From an uncultured Erysipelotrichaceae bacterium (GTDB lineage: Bacteria > Bacillota_I > Bacilli_A > Erysipelotrichales > Erysipelotrichaceae): a stretch of DNA of 11,576 bases. The notes beneath the pieces were generated by a model. The model made no database searches and was not told the DNA's origin. It saw only the letters and a list, made by a program, of their open reading frames with translations. Below are positions 5,634 to 11,576 of this stretch, in pieces. The DNA is taken from positions 1 to 11,576 of the forward strand of contig ONOV01000162.1 of the NCBI GenBank assembly GCA_900319505.1, given 5' to 3'. The position numbers and the translations under genes were made by a program. The first letter of the stretch is position 1, and every line of letters begins with the position of its first letter.

Positions 5634-7094
5634 ATGGATGACCAGTACAGAAAAATACAATTTCGAACAATCATTCTTTTTACGATACTGATTGTAGCAG
5701 TCTCCCTTTTTCTTGTTATTCTGTTCAACTTTCGCACCAGCAATATACTGAATACAACGGCTCTGTCTTTATTGACATCTGAAAACAGTCAGAGAGAAAA
5801 AAATACCAATCAGATCATGAACCGGTGTGAACTTGATGTGACCTATCTGTATACGGCAGAGTATGATCCGGCAGACGGAACAGAGGCTGAACGGAATGCC
5901 CTTGAAGACAGAATCAATGAAGCAGGCGTCAATGCGGACTATCGTGATTTTGCCATTGTATTCAATGATGATTCCAGTATCGGCCGGCTCAGTGAAACAA
6001 CCCGGGAACTGTACGATGATGAAAGTATCTATACCGGGCTGAGTAATCTTCTGGAAAGCAGGCATGACAGCTGGGTTTCTTATATGCAGGGCTCAAAGTC
6101 CTGTCTTTACTATCTGAACCGCTTCAATGACAATGCCATTGCCATTGTTTCTCTGGATAAGAGTGTTTTTTCCTCTTATTACAGAAAAAGCAAGGCTATA
6201 AAAGGGACAAGTGTTTCCCTGGTGGATGAAGACGGCAGTGTGGTGTACTGCAGCGACAGTACGCTGATCAATACCAATTTTGATAAGACCGGTTTTATGG
6301 CTGTACAGAATATTCTGAGCGGTACGGAAAATGTCAATGACACCTATTATATCTGCGATACCTGTGATAACGGCATGAAGGTTATTGTCACTGTTACCAG
6401 CAGTGAGATACTTGCGGAAAACAGAAAAGCATTCATTGAAACTCTCTTGATCATGGCGGGCATGGTAATTGTTGTTATGATTTACGGCCTGCACCGGGTC
6501 AGAGCCATGAACAGTTCTCAGGATTCTCTGTTCGGATCACTGCAGGAGAAAGCCCAGCATGATCAGATGACAGGTCTTTATACCAAGACCCAGTTTGCCA
6601 GCAATGCCGATACGAAGATGAAGGAAAGAGGGCCGCAGAATGATTACAGCAGATGTACGTTCACGATTCTTGACCTTGATAACTTCAAGTCCATCAACGA
6701 TGGCTACGGTCATATTGCCGGGGATGATGTCATCCGTGAGTTCTCAAGACTGCTCAATGAGATATTCGATGACAAGCGCTATATGGTTGGAAGACTCGGC
6801 GGTGATGAATTCGGTGTGTTCGGCTGCTTTGACATCTGGGATGATGAAACTCTGATCCGTGAAGTCAATGGCAGATTATGGAATCTGAGATACCGCTTCC
6901 GTACCAGTGAAGTCGGAAAACGCCTCGGCATCCCGGTCCTTTCCTACAGTTCCGGCACCGTCATTTCAAAAGAAGATGAGAAGACATTTGCCGAGCTCTA
7001 TAAACGGGCAGACAGCCTTCTGTATAACGGCAAGAAGACGGGCAAGGGCAAAGATATCAATGAACTGAGTGAAAAGGAGGATCATCATGTTTAG
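5634..7094 (+). CDS. Membrane diguanylate cyclase with extracytoplasmic sensor domain (GGDEF)
   Basis: 486 aa from the ATG at 5634 (GGAG 8 nt upstream). Upstream in-frame ATGs are set aside because the one at 5523 precedes the TATAAT box and none makes a better N-terminus. Residues 12-32 are a membrane helix, 33-268 an extracytoplasmic region of Cache-like size, and 269-287 a second helix. A short linker then leads to the GGDEF domain (about 308-470). Active-site features are intact: HDQMTGLYTK, LDLDNFKSIND (Asp347/Asp349, Asn355, Asp356) and GRLGGDEF (389-393). The RxxD inhibitory site expected five residues before GGDEF is absent (DKRY there), so product inhibition through it is unlikely. 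It should make c-di-GMP from two GTP at the membrane in response to an external signal. It overlaps the solute-binding protein gene by 8 nt, implying tightly linked expression and possibly a physical partnership. Confidence 0.92.
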   Translation: MDDQYRKIQFRTIILFTILIVAVSLFLVILFNFRTSNILNTTALSLLTSENSQREKNTNQIMNRCELDVTYLYTAEYDPADGTEAERNALEDRINEAGVNADYRDFAIVFNDDSSIGRLSETTRELYDDESIYTGLSNLLESRHDSWVSYMQGSKSCLYYLNRFNDNAIAIVSLDKSVFSSYYRKSKAIKGTSVSLVDEDGSVVYCSDSTLINTNFDKTGFMAVQNILSGTENVNDTYYICDTCDNGMKVIVTVTSSEILAENRKAFIETLLIMAGMVIVVMIYGLHRVRAMNSSQDSLFGSLQEKAQHDQMTGLYTKTQFASNADTKMKERGPQNDYSRCTFTILDLDNFKSINDGYGHIAGDDVIREFSRLLNEIFDDKRYMVGRLGGDEFGVFGCFDIWDDETLIREVNGRLWNLRYRFRTSEVGKRLGIPVLSYSSGTVISKEDEKTFAELYKRADSLLYNGKKTGKGKDINELSEKEDHHV

Positions 7095-8340
7095 AAAAAT
7101 CGGCAGAGACTCCTTCATCCTGGCACTTGTTCTTTCTCTATTTGCGGCTTTTTCCCTCGGCTTTGTCGTTGTGCATGATACGCGCCAGGTCGAAAACAGG
7201 AAGATTAAATCACGTGTCACGATCAGCTGGTGGGGCAGCGACGGCCGTACTGAATATATGCTGAAGGCATTGACAGCCTATGAGAAAGCAAATGACGGCG
7301 TATCGGTCACGCCATACTACAGCATGAGCCAGGGCTATTCAGAACGTTTTGATATGCTGATGAAGGCCGATCAGGAAGCGGATGTCATGCTGATTGATGA
7401 TGAAATGCTGGAAAAGTACAATGATGCTTTTCTGACTCTGGATGACTGTAAAGATCTGGATCTTTCTTCATTTGAAAAGTCAGAGCTCACCACCGGCATG
7501 GTGGATGGAAAGCTCAAGGCAGTTCCTCTGACATGGAATATAATGACATTTGCCTATAATAATGACATTCTCTACAGCCTCGATATGAAAATTCCTGAAA
7601 CATGGGATGATCTGATTGCAGACGGCAGGGTGATGCAGCGCAGTTCCCGCCATCTTCTTGCCATGGATGAAGAGAGTGCTTTCTTCATGATTTATGCCTA
7701 CAGCGTACAGAAGGATGGGCATGAATGGTTTGATAAGCAGGGAAATTACACGGGAAGTGAACAGCAGCTTAAAGATGCGCTTTCTTTCTATCAGTCCCTG
7801 CTGGATAACGGTGTCCTGGCTGAAAATGATTCACTGGACAGCTTCACCAGCCAGCAGGCAGCCGGTACGGCAGCCTGGGCAGATGAAATCAGGGATGCGT
7901 GCACCCCTTTGATGCATACCCGTCATAATGTCAGACTGGGACGTCTGTTATCCTTTGATGGCAATCTGTCCGGCTGGTATCATAAGCCCGGCTGTCTGTA
8001 TGCCGTTAAAGCAGATACGGAGCATAAGGATGACAGCATCTCTCTCATTAATTATCTGATCCATGATAAGAATGCCATTCAGAATCAGGGCATTGACAAA
8101 GGCATACCTGTGAATCAGGAAACAGCTTCCGTACTCAGAAAAAGAGGGCTTGTCAGCGGCATCATTATCGGCTCAGATAATCCCACGCTGACTGATGCGG
8201 ATACGTTGACTGAACTCAATTCATCATTGAAGAACACCGATGCCGCTGACATCTTTTTCAATGCCTATCGTAACTATGGCAGCAGCGATGCTTCAGCAGC
8301 TTTCCTGCAGAATGCCTATAGTGAGAAGTATCCGCAGTAA
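7087..8340 (+). CDS. Membrane-tethered extracellular solute-binding protein (SBP family 1), no transporter nearby
   Basis: 417 aa from the ATG at 7087, preceded by a strong AAGGAGG. The start lies inside the end of the cyclase gene. Residues 9-29 are hydrophobic (FILALVLSLFAAFSLGFVVV) with no lipobox Cys and no clear AxA cleavage site, so the protein probably stays anchored by this helix. The mature part fits the sugar-type ABC binding protein family: VTISWWGSDGRTEYMLKA near the N-terminus, then AYEKANDGVSV, the hinge-region signature FAYNNDIL (155-162) and IPETWDDL (169-176). No permease or ATPase gene is in the window on either side. Set in an operon with a membrane GGDEF protein and a TetR regulator, it more likely senses a ligand and signals than feeds a transporter. 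That is inference; a distant transporter could still use it. Confidence 0.87.
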   Translation: MFRKIGRDSFILALVLSLFAAFSLGFVVVHDTRQVENRKIKSRVTISWWGSDGRTEYMLKALTAYEKANDGVSVTPYYSMSQGYSERFDMLMKADQEADVMLIDDEMLEKYNDAFLTLDDCKDLDLSSFEKSELTTGMVDGKLKAVPLTWNIMTFAYNNDILYSLDMKIPETWDDLIADGRVMQRSSRHLLAMDEESAFFMIYAYSVQKDGHEWFDKQGNYTGSEQQLKDALSFYQSLLDNGVLAENDSLDSFTSQQAAGTAAWADEIRDACTPLMHTRHNVRLGRLLSFDGNLSGWYHKPGCLYAVKADTEHKDDSISLINYLIHDKNAIQNQGIDKGIPVNQETASVLRKRGLVSGIIIGSDNPTLTDADTLTELNSSLKNTDAADIFFNAYRNYGSSDASAAFLQNAYSEKYPQ

Positions 8341-8345
8341 AGCCT

Positions 8346-8912
8346 ATGTATCATATTCATCATGACAGAAGATCAGAACATTCCGCCGAAGCGATCTATC
8401 AGGCTTTAAGTGCCATCATGCAGGAAAAGAGCTTCGACAAGATCACCATCTCTGATCTGACAAGGAAATGTTCCTTCAGCCGGGCGACATTCTACCGGTC
8501 TTTTGATGAGGTTAACGATGTACTGGCCTGGAAATGCAATGCCCGCTATCAGGAAATGAATGATGCGTTTGAGGCTGAAACAGGCCATGCAGAAGATGGC
8601 TATGCCTATCTGCGGCATTTCTTCAACTACTGGATGAAAGATGAAAACAGCCTGGTACTGGAACAGCTGATCTCAATCGGTCATTATGATGTGATCTATC
8701 AGATTCATACCGATAACTCCATGCTTGTCCGCCAGGCCATTCATGAACAGGTGCCGCAGGCGGATGCGTATTATGATTACTATATGGCTGCCGTCATCGG
8801 TGCTTTCATCGGCTTTCTCATTACCTGGATCAAACATGGCAGAAAACTCTCTGCTGATCAGCTTATCAATATGGTACAGTCTGTGCTCGATCCTGACTTT
8901 CATCAGGTATAG
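8346..8912 (+). CDS. TetR/AcrR-family transcriptional regulator
   Basis: 188 aa. Residues 12-60 are a TetR-type helix-turn-helix: AIYQALSAIMQEKSFDKITISDLTRKCSFSRATFYRSF in pieces, with the recognition helix around SRATFYRSF (45-53). The C-terminal half carries DYYMAAVIGAFIGFLITWIKHG (144-165), the pattern of the DhaS-like TetR C-terminal domain, where a helix with small residues precedes W-x-x-x-G. The gene begins 5 nt after the SBP stop with no visible RBS, so it is probably translated by coupling. It is the last gene of the operon, before the terminator at 8949-8974. Likely it controls its own operon; the perfect dyad at 5558-5582 is a candidate operator. DhaS-like proteins can be co-activators with a ligand enzyme rather than repressors, so the sign of control is open. 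Confidence 0.87.
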   Translation: MYHIHHDRRSEHSAEAIYQALSAIMQEKSFDKITISDLTRKCSFSRATFYRSFDEVNDVLAWKCNARYQEMNDAFEAETGHAEDGYAYLRHFFNYWMKDENSLVLEQLISIGHYDVIYQIHTDNSMLVRQAIHEQVPQADAYYDYYMAAVIGAFIGFLITWIKHGRKLSADQLINMVQSVLDPDFHQV

Positions 8913-8942
8913 CATGTTCCATACAGAAATCTTCATTTGGCA

Positions 8943-8948
8943 TATAAT
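8943..8948 (+). promoter_or_regulatory. Possible -10 box for the second GGDEF gene
   Basis: A consensus TATAAT directly precedes the terminator hairpin. A 17-bp spacer leads to CATACA (8920-8925), a weak -35. Transcription would begin near 8955, at the loop of the hairpin, so the new transcript would lack the left arm. Candidate only. Confidence 0.4.
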
Positions 8949-8974
8949 AACAGCACGGAGATGTGCTGTTTTTT
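8949..8974 (+). terminator. Intrinsic terminator of the GGDEF-SBP-TetR operon
   Basis: A perfect 8-bp stem AACAGCAC / GTGCTGTT (8949-8956 with 8963-8970), loop GGAGAT, with the right arm's last two T bases running into TTTT (8971-8974). The run ends exactly at the ATG at 8975 of the next gene, and the loop contains GGAG, the only Shine-Dalgarno-like sequence there. Confidence 0.75.
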
Positions 8975-10126
8975 ATGCTGGATGAAATGATTCTTTTCTG
9001 CGTTATCAATCTGCTGTGCATGGTGATTCTGATCACGATCCAGGTACAGAGCCGAGATCTGATGCCGGAGTATCTCTTACATGATTTCAATATGCTGTGC
9101 AGTATGGCAAATGTCACCTTTGTCATGGATATGATCCGGGAAGGAGCTGATAAAAGATTTATTCCGTTTCATCCTGTTATTTTTGCTCTTCTCTGGTATG
9201 GCTATTTCATGGCTGTGACGATCACCGGCTTTTACTGGTCTGTCTATACGCAAAAGCGCCTGGGCCGGGATCCTCTGAAGGGAAAGCGGCGTTTCTGGAA
9301 GAATACATCATTTATATGGATAGAAATGATTCTTGCCGGGGTAAGCCTATGCCAGATGAACATGGGAGATTATATGAATGGCAGTTTCTATCGTAAGGCA
9401 TGGTTTCTTGTGCAGCATATGCCGGCATATGTGTATGTTGTAACTGCAGTCCTTGTCAGCTGGAAAGCATCTCATAAAGAGGAATTTCTGGCAGATCGGG
9501 ATCTATTGCGGCGCAACATCATCCTGCCGATCATTCTGGCTGCAGCCGGCATCCTGCAGTATTTCTTTCCTGTGTATCCGGTATTGTGCTGTGCCATTGT
9601 CATACTGGTGGATGAAACCACAATGATGACCAGTGCTTCCGAGATTTCCATTGACAGTCTGACCCAGCTCAACAACCGCCGCTGCTTCATCAGCCGCCTT
9701 CAGCATACGCTCCGCAGTCTGAAGAAAGATGATAAGCTCTATCTGCTGATGCTGGATATCGATTACTTCAAACGTATCAATGATACCTATGGCCATGTGG
9801 AAGGGGATAAGGCACTGTATGTCTGTGCTCAGGCGCTGCGTGAGGCGGCGAAGGACAGTGACGACAGTATTGTTCTGGCCCGCTATGGCGGGGATGAGTT
9901 CATGGCTCTGCTTGTCTGCCGCAGCTCAAACTCACTTGTAAGGCTGGAAAACAATATCCGCGAGTATGCATATTTTGATAATGAAAACAGCGGCGCCAGA
10001 TACCCGCTGCGCGTATCCATCGGACACGTACAGTACCTTGAAGGCATGGGTGCGGAAGAGCTTCTGCAGAAAGCAGATGAAGCGCTGTATGCCGAAAAGC
10101 GCATGCATCATGGAAAAGGCAGATAA
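8975..10126 (+). CDS. Polytopic membrane diguanylate cyclase (GGDEF)
   Basis: 383 aa from the ATG at 8975. A GTG at 8963 is also in frame but lies only 2 nt after the GGAG, and a further ATG is at 8987, so the exact start is uncertain. The first 215 residues hold about six hydrophobic segments (roughly 5-23, 41-53, 65-91, 111-127, 143-163, 181-213), a membrane sensor I cannot match to a named type. The GGDEF domain follows: DSLTQLNNRR (227-236), LDIDYFKRIND (Asp261, Asp263, Asn269, Asp270), ARYGGDEF (GGDEF 305-309) and KADEALYAEK near the end. The RxxD inhibitory site is missing (DDSI). It should make c-di-GMP. It lies 62 nt after the TetR gene but behind that operon's terminator, so it is expressed by read-through or from its own promoter. 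Confidence 0.9.
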   Translation: MLDEMILFCVINLLCMVILITIQVQSRDLMPEYLLHDFNMLCSMANVTFVMDMIREGADKRFIPFHPVIFALLWYGYFMAVTITGFYWSVYTQKRLGRDPLKGKRRFWKNTSFIWIEMILAGVSLCQMNMGDYMNGSFYRKAWFLVQHMPAYVYVVTAVLVSWKASHKEEFLADRDLLRRNIILPIILAAAGILQYFFPVYPVLCCAIVILVDETTMMTSASEISIDSLTQLNNRRCFISRLQHTLRSLKKDDKLYLLMLDIDYFKRINDTYGHVEGDKALYVCAQALREAAKDSDDSIVLARYGGDEFMALLVCRSSNSLVRLENNIREYAYFDNENSGARYPLRVSIGHVQYLEGMGAEELLQKADEALYAEKRMHHGKGR

Positions 10127-10161
10127 GTGTTCTTCTTTTCTATTTACTCAATTTCTTTTAA

Positions 10162-10182
10162 TTCCTATTTACAATATAGGAA
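10162..10182. promoter_or_regulatory. Inverted-repeat operator over the cysK promoter, likely for the Rrf2 regulator
   Basis: TTCCTAT and ATAGGAA are exact reverse complements separated by 7 nt. The repeat covers the -35 box (10168-10173) and reaches 9 bp into the 16-bp spacer, so a bound protein would block RNA polymerase. The AT-rich dyad with a CCTAT/ATAGG core and its size fit sites of Rrf2-type regulators such as CymR/IscR, one of which is encoded just downstream. Assignment to that protein is inferred. Confidence 0.6.
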
Positions 10183-10195
10183 ATAGAGATATAAT
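10168..10195 (+). promoter_or_regulatory. cysK promoter
   Basis: -35 TTTACA (10168-10173), a 16-bp spacer and -10 TATAAT (10190-10195). The predicted start is near 10202, giving a short leader of about 20 nt before the ATG at 10223. There is no room for a riboswitch or T-box, so control must be at initiation. Confidence 0.75.
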
Positions 10196-10222
10196 ACAGA
10201 AAACAGAAAAGAGGTAAATGCG

Positions 10223-11152
10223 ATGAGCAGAACTGTTAAAAGTGCTTTGGATTTAGTCGGTAATACGCCATTACTTGAAGTAACAAAGATTGAAAAGAAA
10301 TATAACCTGAAAGGAAAGCTTTTCGTCAAGCTGGAGTATCTGAATCCGGCCGGCTCTGTCAAAGACAGAATTGCCAAGGGTATGGTTGAAGATGCTGAAA
10401 AGAAGGGACAGATCAAGCCTGGTGATACACTGGTTGAACCTACTTCCGGCAATACCGGCATCGGTCTTGCCTTTGTCGCAGCAGCCAAGGGATATCATCT
10501 GATCCTGACAATGCCGGAGACAATGTCTGTGGAACGCCGCAATATTCTGAAGGCATATGGCGCTGAGCTGGTGCTGACAGACGGCACCAAGGGCATGAGC
10601 GGTGCTATTGCCAAGGCAAAGGAGATTGCCGAAGAGAAGGGTGCCGTTATTCTCGGTCAGTTTGATAATCCGGCCAATCCGCAGACCCATTATGAGACAA
10701 CCGGACCGGAAATCTATGAAGCTCTGGATGGACAGGTCGGCTTCTTCCTGGCCGGTGTCGGTACAGGCGGCACATTAACCGGTACAGGCAGATATCTGAA
10801 AGAGAAGAATCCTGAGACAAAGGTGATTGCGATTGAACCTGCCACTTCACCTGTATTGAGTGAAGGACACGGCGGTCCGCATAAGATTCAGGGCATCGGT
10901 GCCGGTTTTGTCCCGAAGGTGCTGGATCAGAAGGTCTATGATGAAGTTATTACTGTCGATAACGTCAAGCCGTTTGAAACAGCTAAGGAACTGGCACATC
11001 TGGAAGGTGTCACCGTAGGTATTTCTTCCGGTGCAGCCCTGTATGCCGGCATTCAGGTTGCTTCCCGTGAGGAAGCTGCAGGCAGGAATGTAGTTGTTCT
11101 TCTGCCGGACAGCGGTGACAGATATTACTCCACTCCGCTGTATCAGGAATAA
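10223..11152 (+). CDS. cysK: Cysteine synthase A (O-acetylserine sulfhydrylase)
   Basis: 309 aa, the usual length for CysK. GAGG lies 8 nt before the ATG. It is a PLP enzyme that joins O-acetylserine and sulfide to give cysteine in the cytoplasm. The PLP lysine is Lys47 in NPAGSVKDR. The substrate loop is EPTSGNTG (72-79), the phosphate-binding loop is GVGTGGTLTGTG (178-189), KIQGIGAGFVP (221-231) is the typical CysK segment, and the C-terminus has GISSGAA and LPDSGDRYYST. No extra C-terminal domain is present, which argues against cystathionine beta-synthase; CysM is possible but less likely by overall motifs. It has its own promoter with an overlapping dyad and a strong terminator, followed by an IscR-like regulator, consistent with control by cysteine or Fe-S status. 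Confidence 0.95.
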   Translation: MSRTVKSALDLVGNTPLLEVTKIEKKYNLKGKLFVKLEYLNPAGSVKDRIAKGMVEDAEKKGQIKPGDTLVEPTSGNTGIGLAFVAAAKGYHLILTMPETMSVERRNILKAYGAELVLTDGTKGMSGAIAKAKEIAEEKGAVILGQFDNPANPQTHYETTGPEIYEALDGQVGFFLAGVGTGGTLTGTGRYLKEKNPETKVIAIEPATSPVLSEGHGGPHKIQGIGAGFVPKVLDQKVYDEVITVDNVKPFETAKELAHLEGVTVGISSGAALYAGIQVASREEAAGRNVVVLLPDSGDRYYSTPLYQE

Positions 11153-11172
11153 AGTTTATATTTCCTACTTGT

Positions 11173-11200
11173 AAACGGCAGAATTCTGCCGTTTTTGTTT
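11173..11200 (+). terminator. Intrinsic terminator after cysK
   Basis: A 22-nt perfect palindrome at 11173-11194, with arms AAACGGCAG / CTGCCGTTT around AATT, followed by TTGTTT. It begins 20 nt after the cysK stop. A TATACT box at 11201-11206 just past it could be the -10 of the next gene, but I see no matching -35, so some transcription of the regulator may come from read-through. Confidence 0.85.
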
Positions 11201-11226
11201 TATACTAGGTGAAGAGGTTAAAGATT

Positions 11227-11576
11227 ATGAGAATTTCAACAAAAGGAAGATATGCCATGCGCATGATGCTTGATCTGGCACAGCACAATAATGGAGAACC
11301 GGCGCGTCTCAAAGACATCTCTGCCCGCCAGGATATTTCCATGAAATATCTGGAGCAGATTGTTTCCGCGCTGGTCAAGGCAGGTTATCTGCGCTCCATC
11401 CGCGGTCCGGCCGGGGGATATATGCTGACCAGAAAGCCGGAGGAGTATAAGGTCGGGGATATTCTGAGAGTGATGGAAGGGTCTCTGGCTCCGGTGGAAT
11501 GTCTGACAACCCCGGACAATCCATGCCCGCGTGCTGAATACTGTACGACGCTGAAACTCTGGAAAGAACTGTACCA
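11227..11576 (+). CDS. Rrf2-family regulator, IscR-like with three Fe-S-type cysteines (3' end outside window)
   Basis: 116 codons plus two bases are visible before the window ends. AGAGG lies 9 nt before the ATG. The N-terminus MRISTKGRYAMRMMLDLA and the segment ISMKYLEQIVSALVKAGYLRS, then IRGPAGGYML, are the classic Rrf2 winged-helix signature. Cys92, Cys100 and Cys106 follow in ECLTTPDNPCPRAEYC, close to the 92/98/104 ligands of E. coli IscR, and LW lies after them as in IscR. This favours a [2Fe-2S]-sensing regulator over CymR, which lacks these cysteines. It lies 74 nt after cysK and probably represses it through the dyad at 10162-10182. In many Firmicutes a cysteine desulfurase gene follows; that would be beyond the window. 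Confidence 0.9.
   Translation, partial: MRISTKGRYAMRMMLDLAQHNNGEPARLKDISARQDISMKYLEQIVSALVKAGYLRSIRGPAGGYMLTRKPEEYKVGDILRVMEGSLAPVECLTTPDNPCPRAEYCTTLKLWKELY

Noticed and set aside
7069..7086. Earlier start at 7069 for the solute-binding protein
   Set aside because: The strong AAGGAGG lies after it and is spaced correctly for the ATG at 7087.
10127..10222. T-box or SAM riboswitch before cysK
   Set aside because: The promoter predicted at 10168-10195 leaves only about 20 nt of leader, too short for either.
1..11576. Mobile elements, CRISPR arrays, tRNA or rRNA genes
   Set aside because: No transposase-like frame, repeat-spacer pattern, target-site duplication or structured RNA gene was seen; gaps between genes are all under 200 bp.

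Overview
The window looks like chromosomal DNA of a low-to-mid GC Gram-positive anaerobe (Bacillota). A gut-type Erysipelotrichia or related lineage is my best guess. The reasons are purine-rich AGGAG/GGAGG ribosome binding sites, compact operons with classic hairpin-plus-T-run terminators, a lipoprotein flavin reductase of the kind used for anaerobic respiration by gut Firmicutes, and an Rrf2 regulator next to cysK. This assignment is inferred from gene content only. Codon use looks even across the window, and I see no RNA gene, mobile element or CRISPR array.

Layout. (1) 1-832, minus strand: a MerR-family regulator with a coiled coil and a large effector domain, cut off at the window edge. 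It is divergent from (2) 923-3508, a secreted lipoprotein reductase carrying two covalent-FMN (SGAT) domains and a fumarate/urocanate-reductase-like FAD domain. The 90-bp gap between them holds a textbook MerR-type promoter: 19-bp spacer with a dyad inside it. A terminator at 3517-3550 closes this unit. (3) 3584-5451: a probable operon of an atypical HAD-like hydrolase, an SGNH/GDSL hydrolase (ATGA overlap) and a small two-helix membrane protein, closed by a terminator that overlaps the last stop codon.

(4) 5634-8912: a signalling operon of a membrane diguanylate cyclase (GGDEF) with an extracytoplasmic domain, an overlapping membrane-tethered solute-binding protein with no transporter genes nearby, and a TetR-family regulator. 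The 182-bp upstream region carries two inverted repeats, a TATAAT box and a perfect 10-bp hairpin in the presumed leader. (5) 8975-10126: a second, polytopic GGDEF diguanylate cyclase, whose start region is overlaid by the terminator of the preceding operon. (6) 10223-11152: cysteine synthase (cysK), with a promoter overlapped by a 7-7-7 inverted repeat and followed by a strong terminator. (7) 11227 to the window end: an IscR-like Rrf2 regulator with three cysteines in the Fe-S ligand pattern, truncated by the edge.

How the genes may work together. The MerR protein probably switches the extracellular reductase on when its substrate or a related small molecule is present. The GGDEF-SBP-TetR-GGDEF block reads as a c-di-GMP input module in which the tethered binding protein could report a sugar or other solute to the cyclase. 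The Rrf2 protein probably ties cysteine synthesis to Fe-S or cysteine status by acting on the cysK promoter. These functional links are inferences from motifs and gene order.
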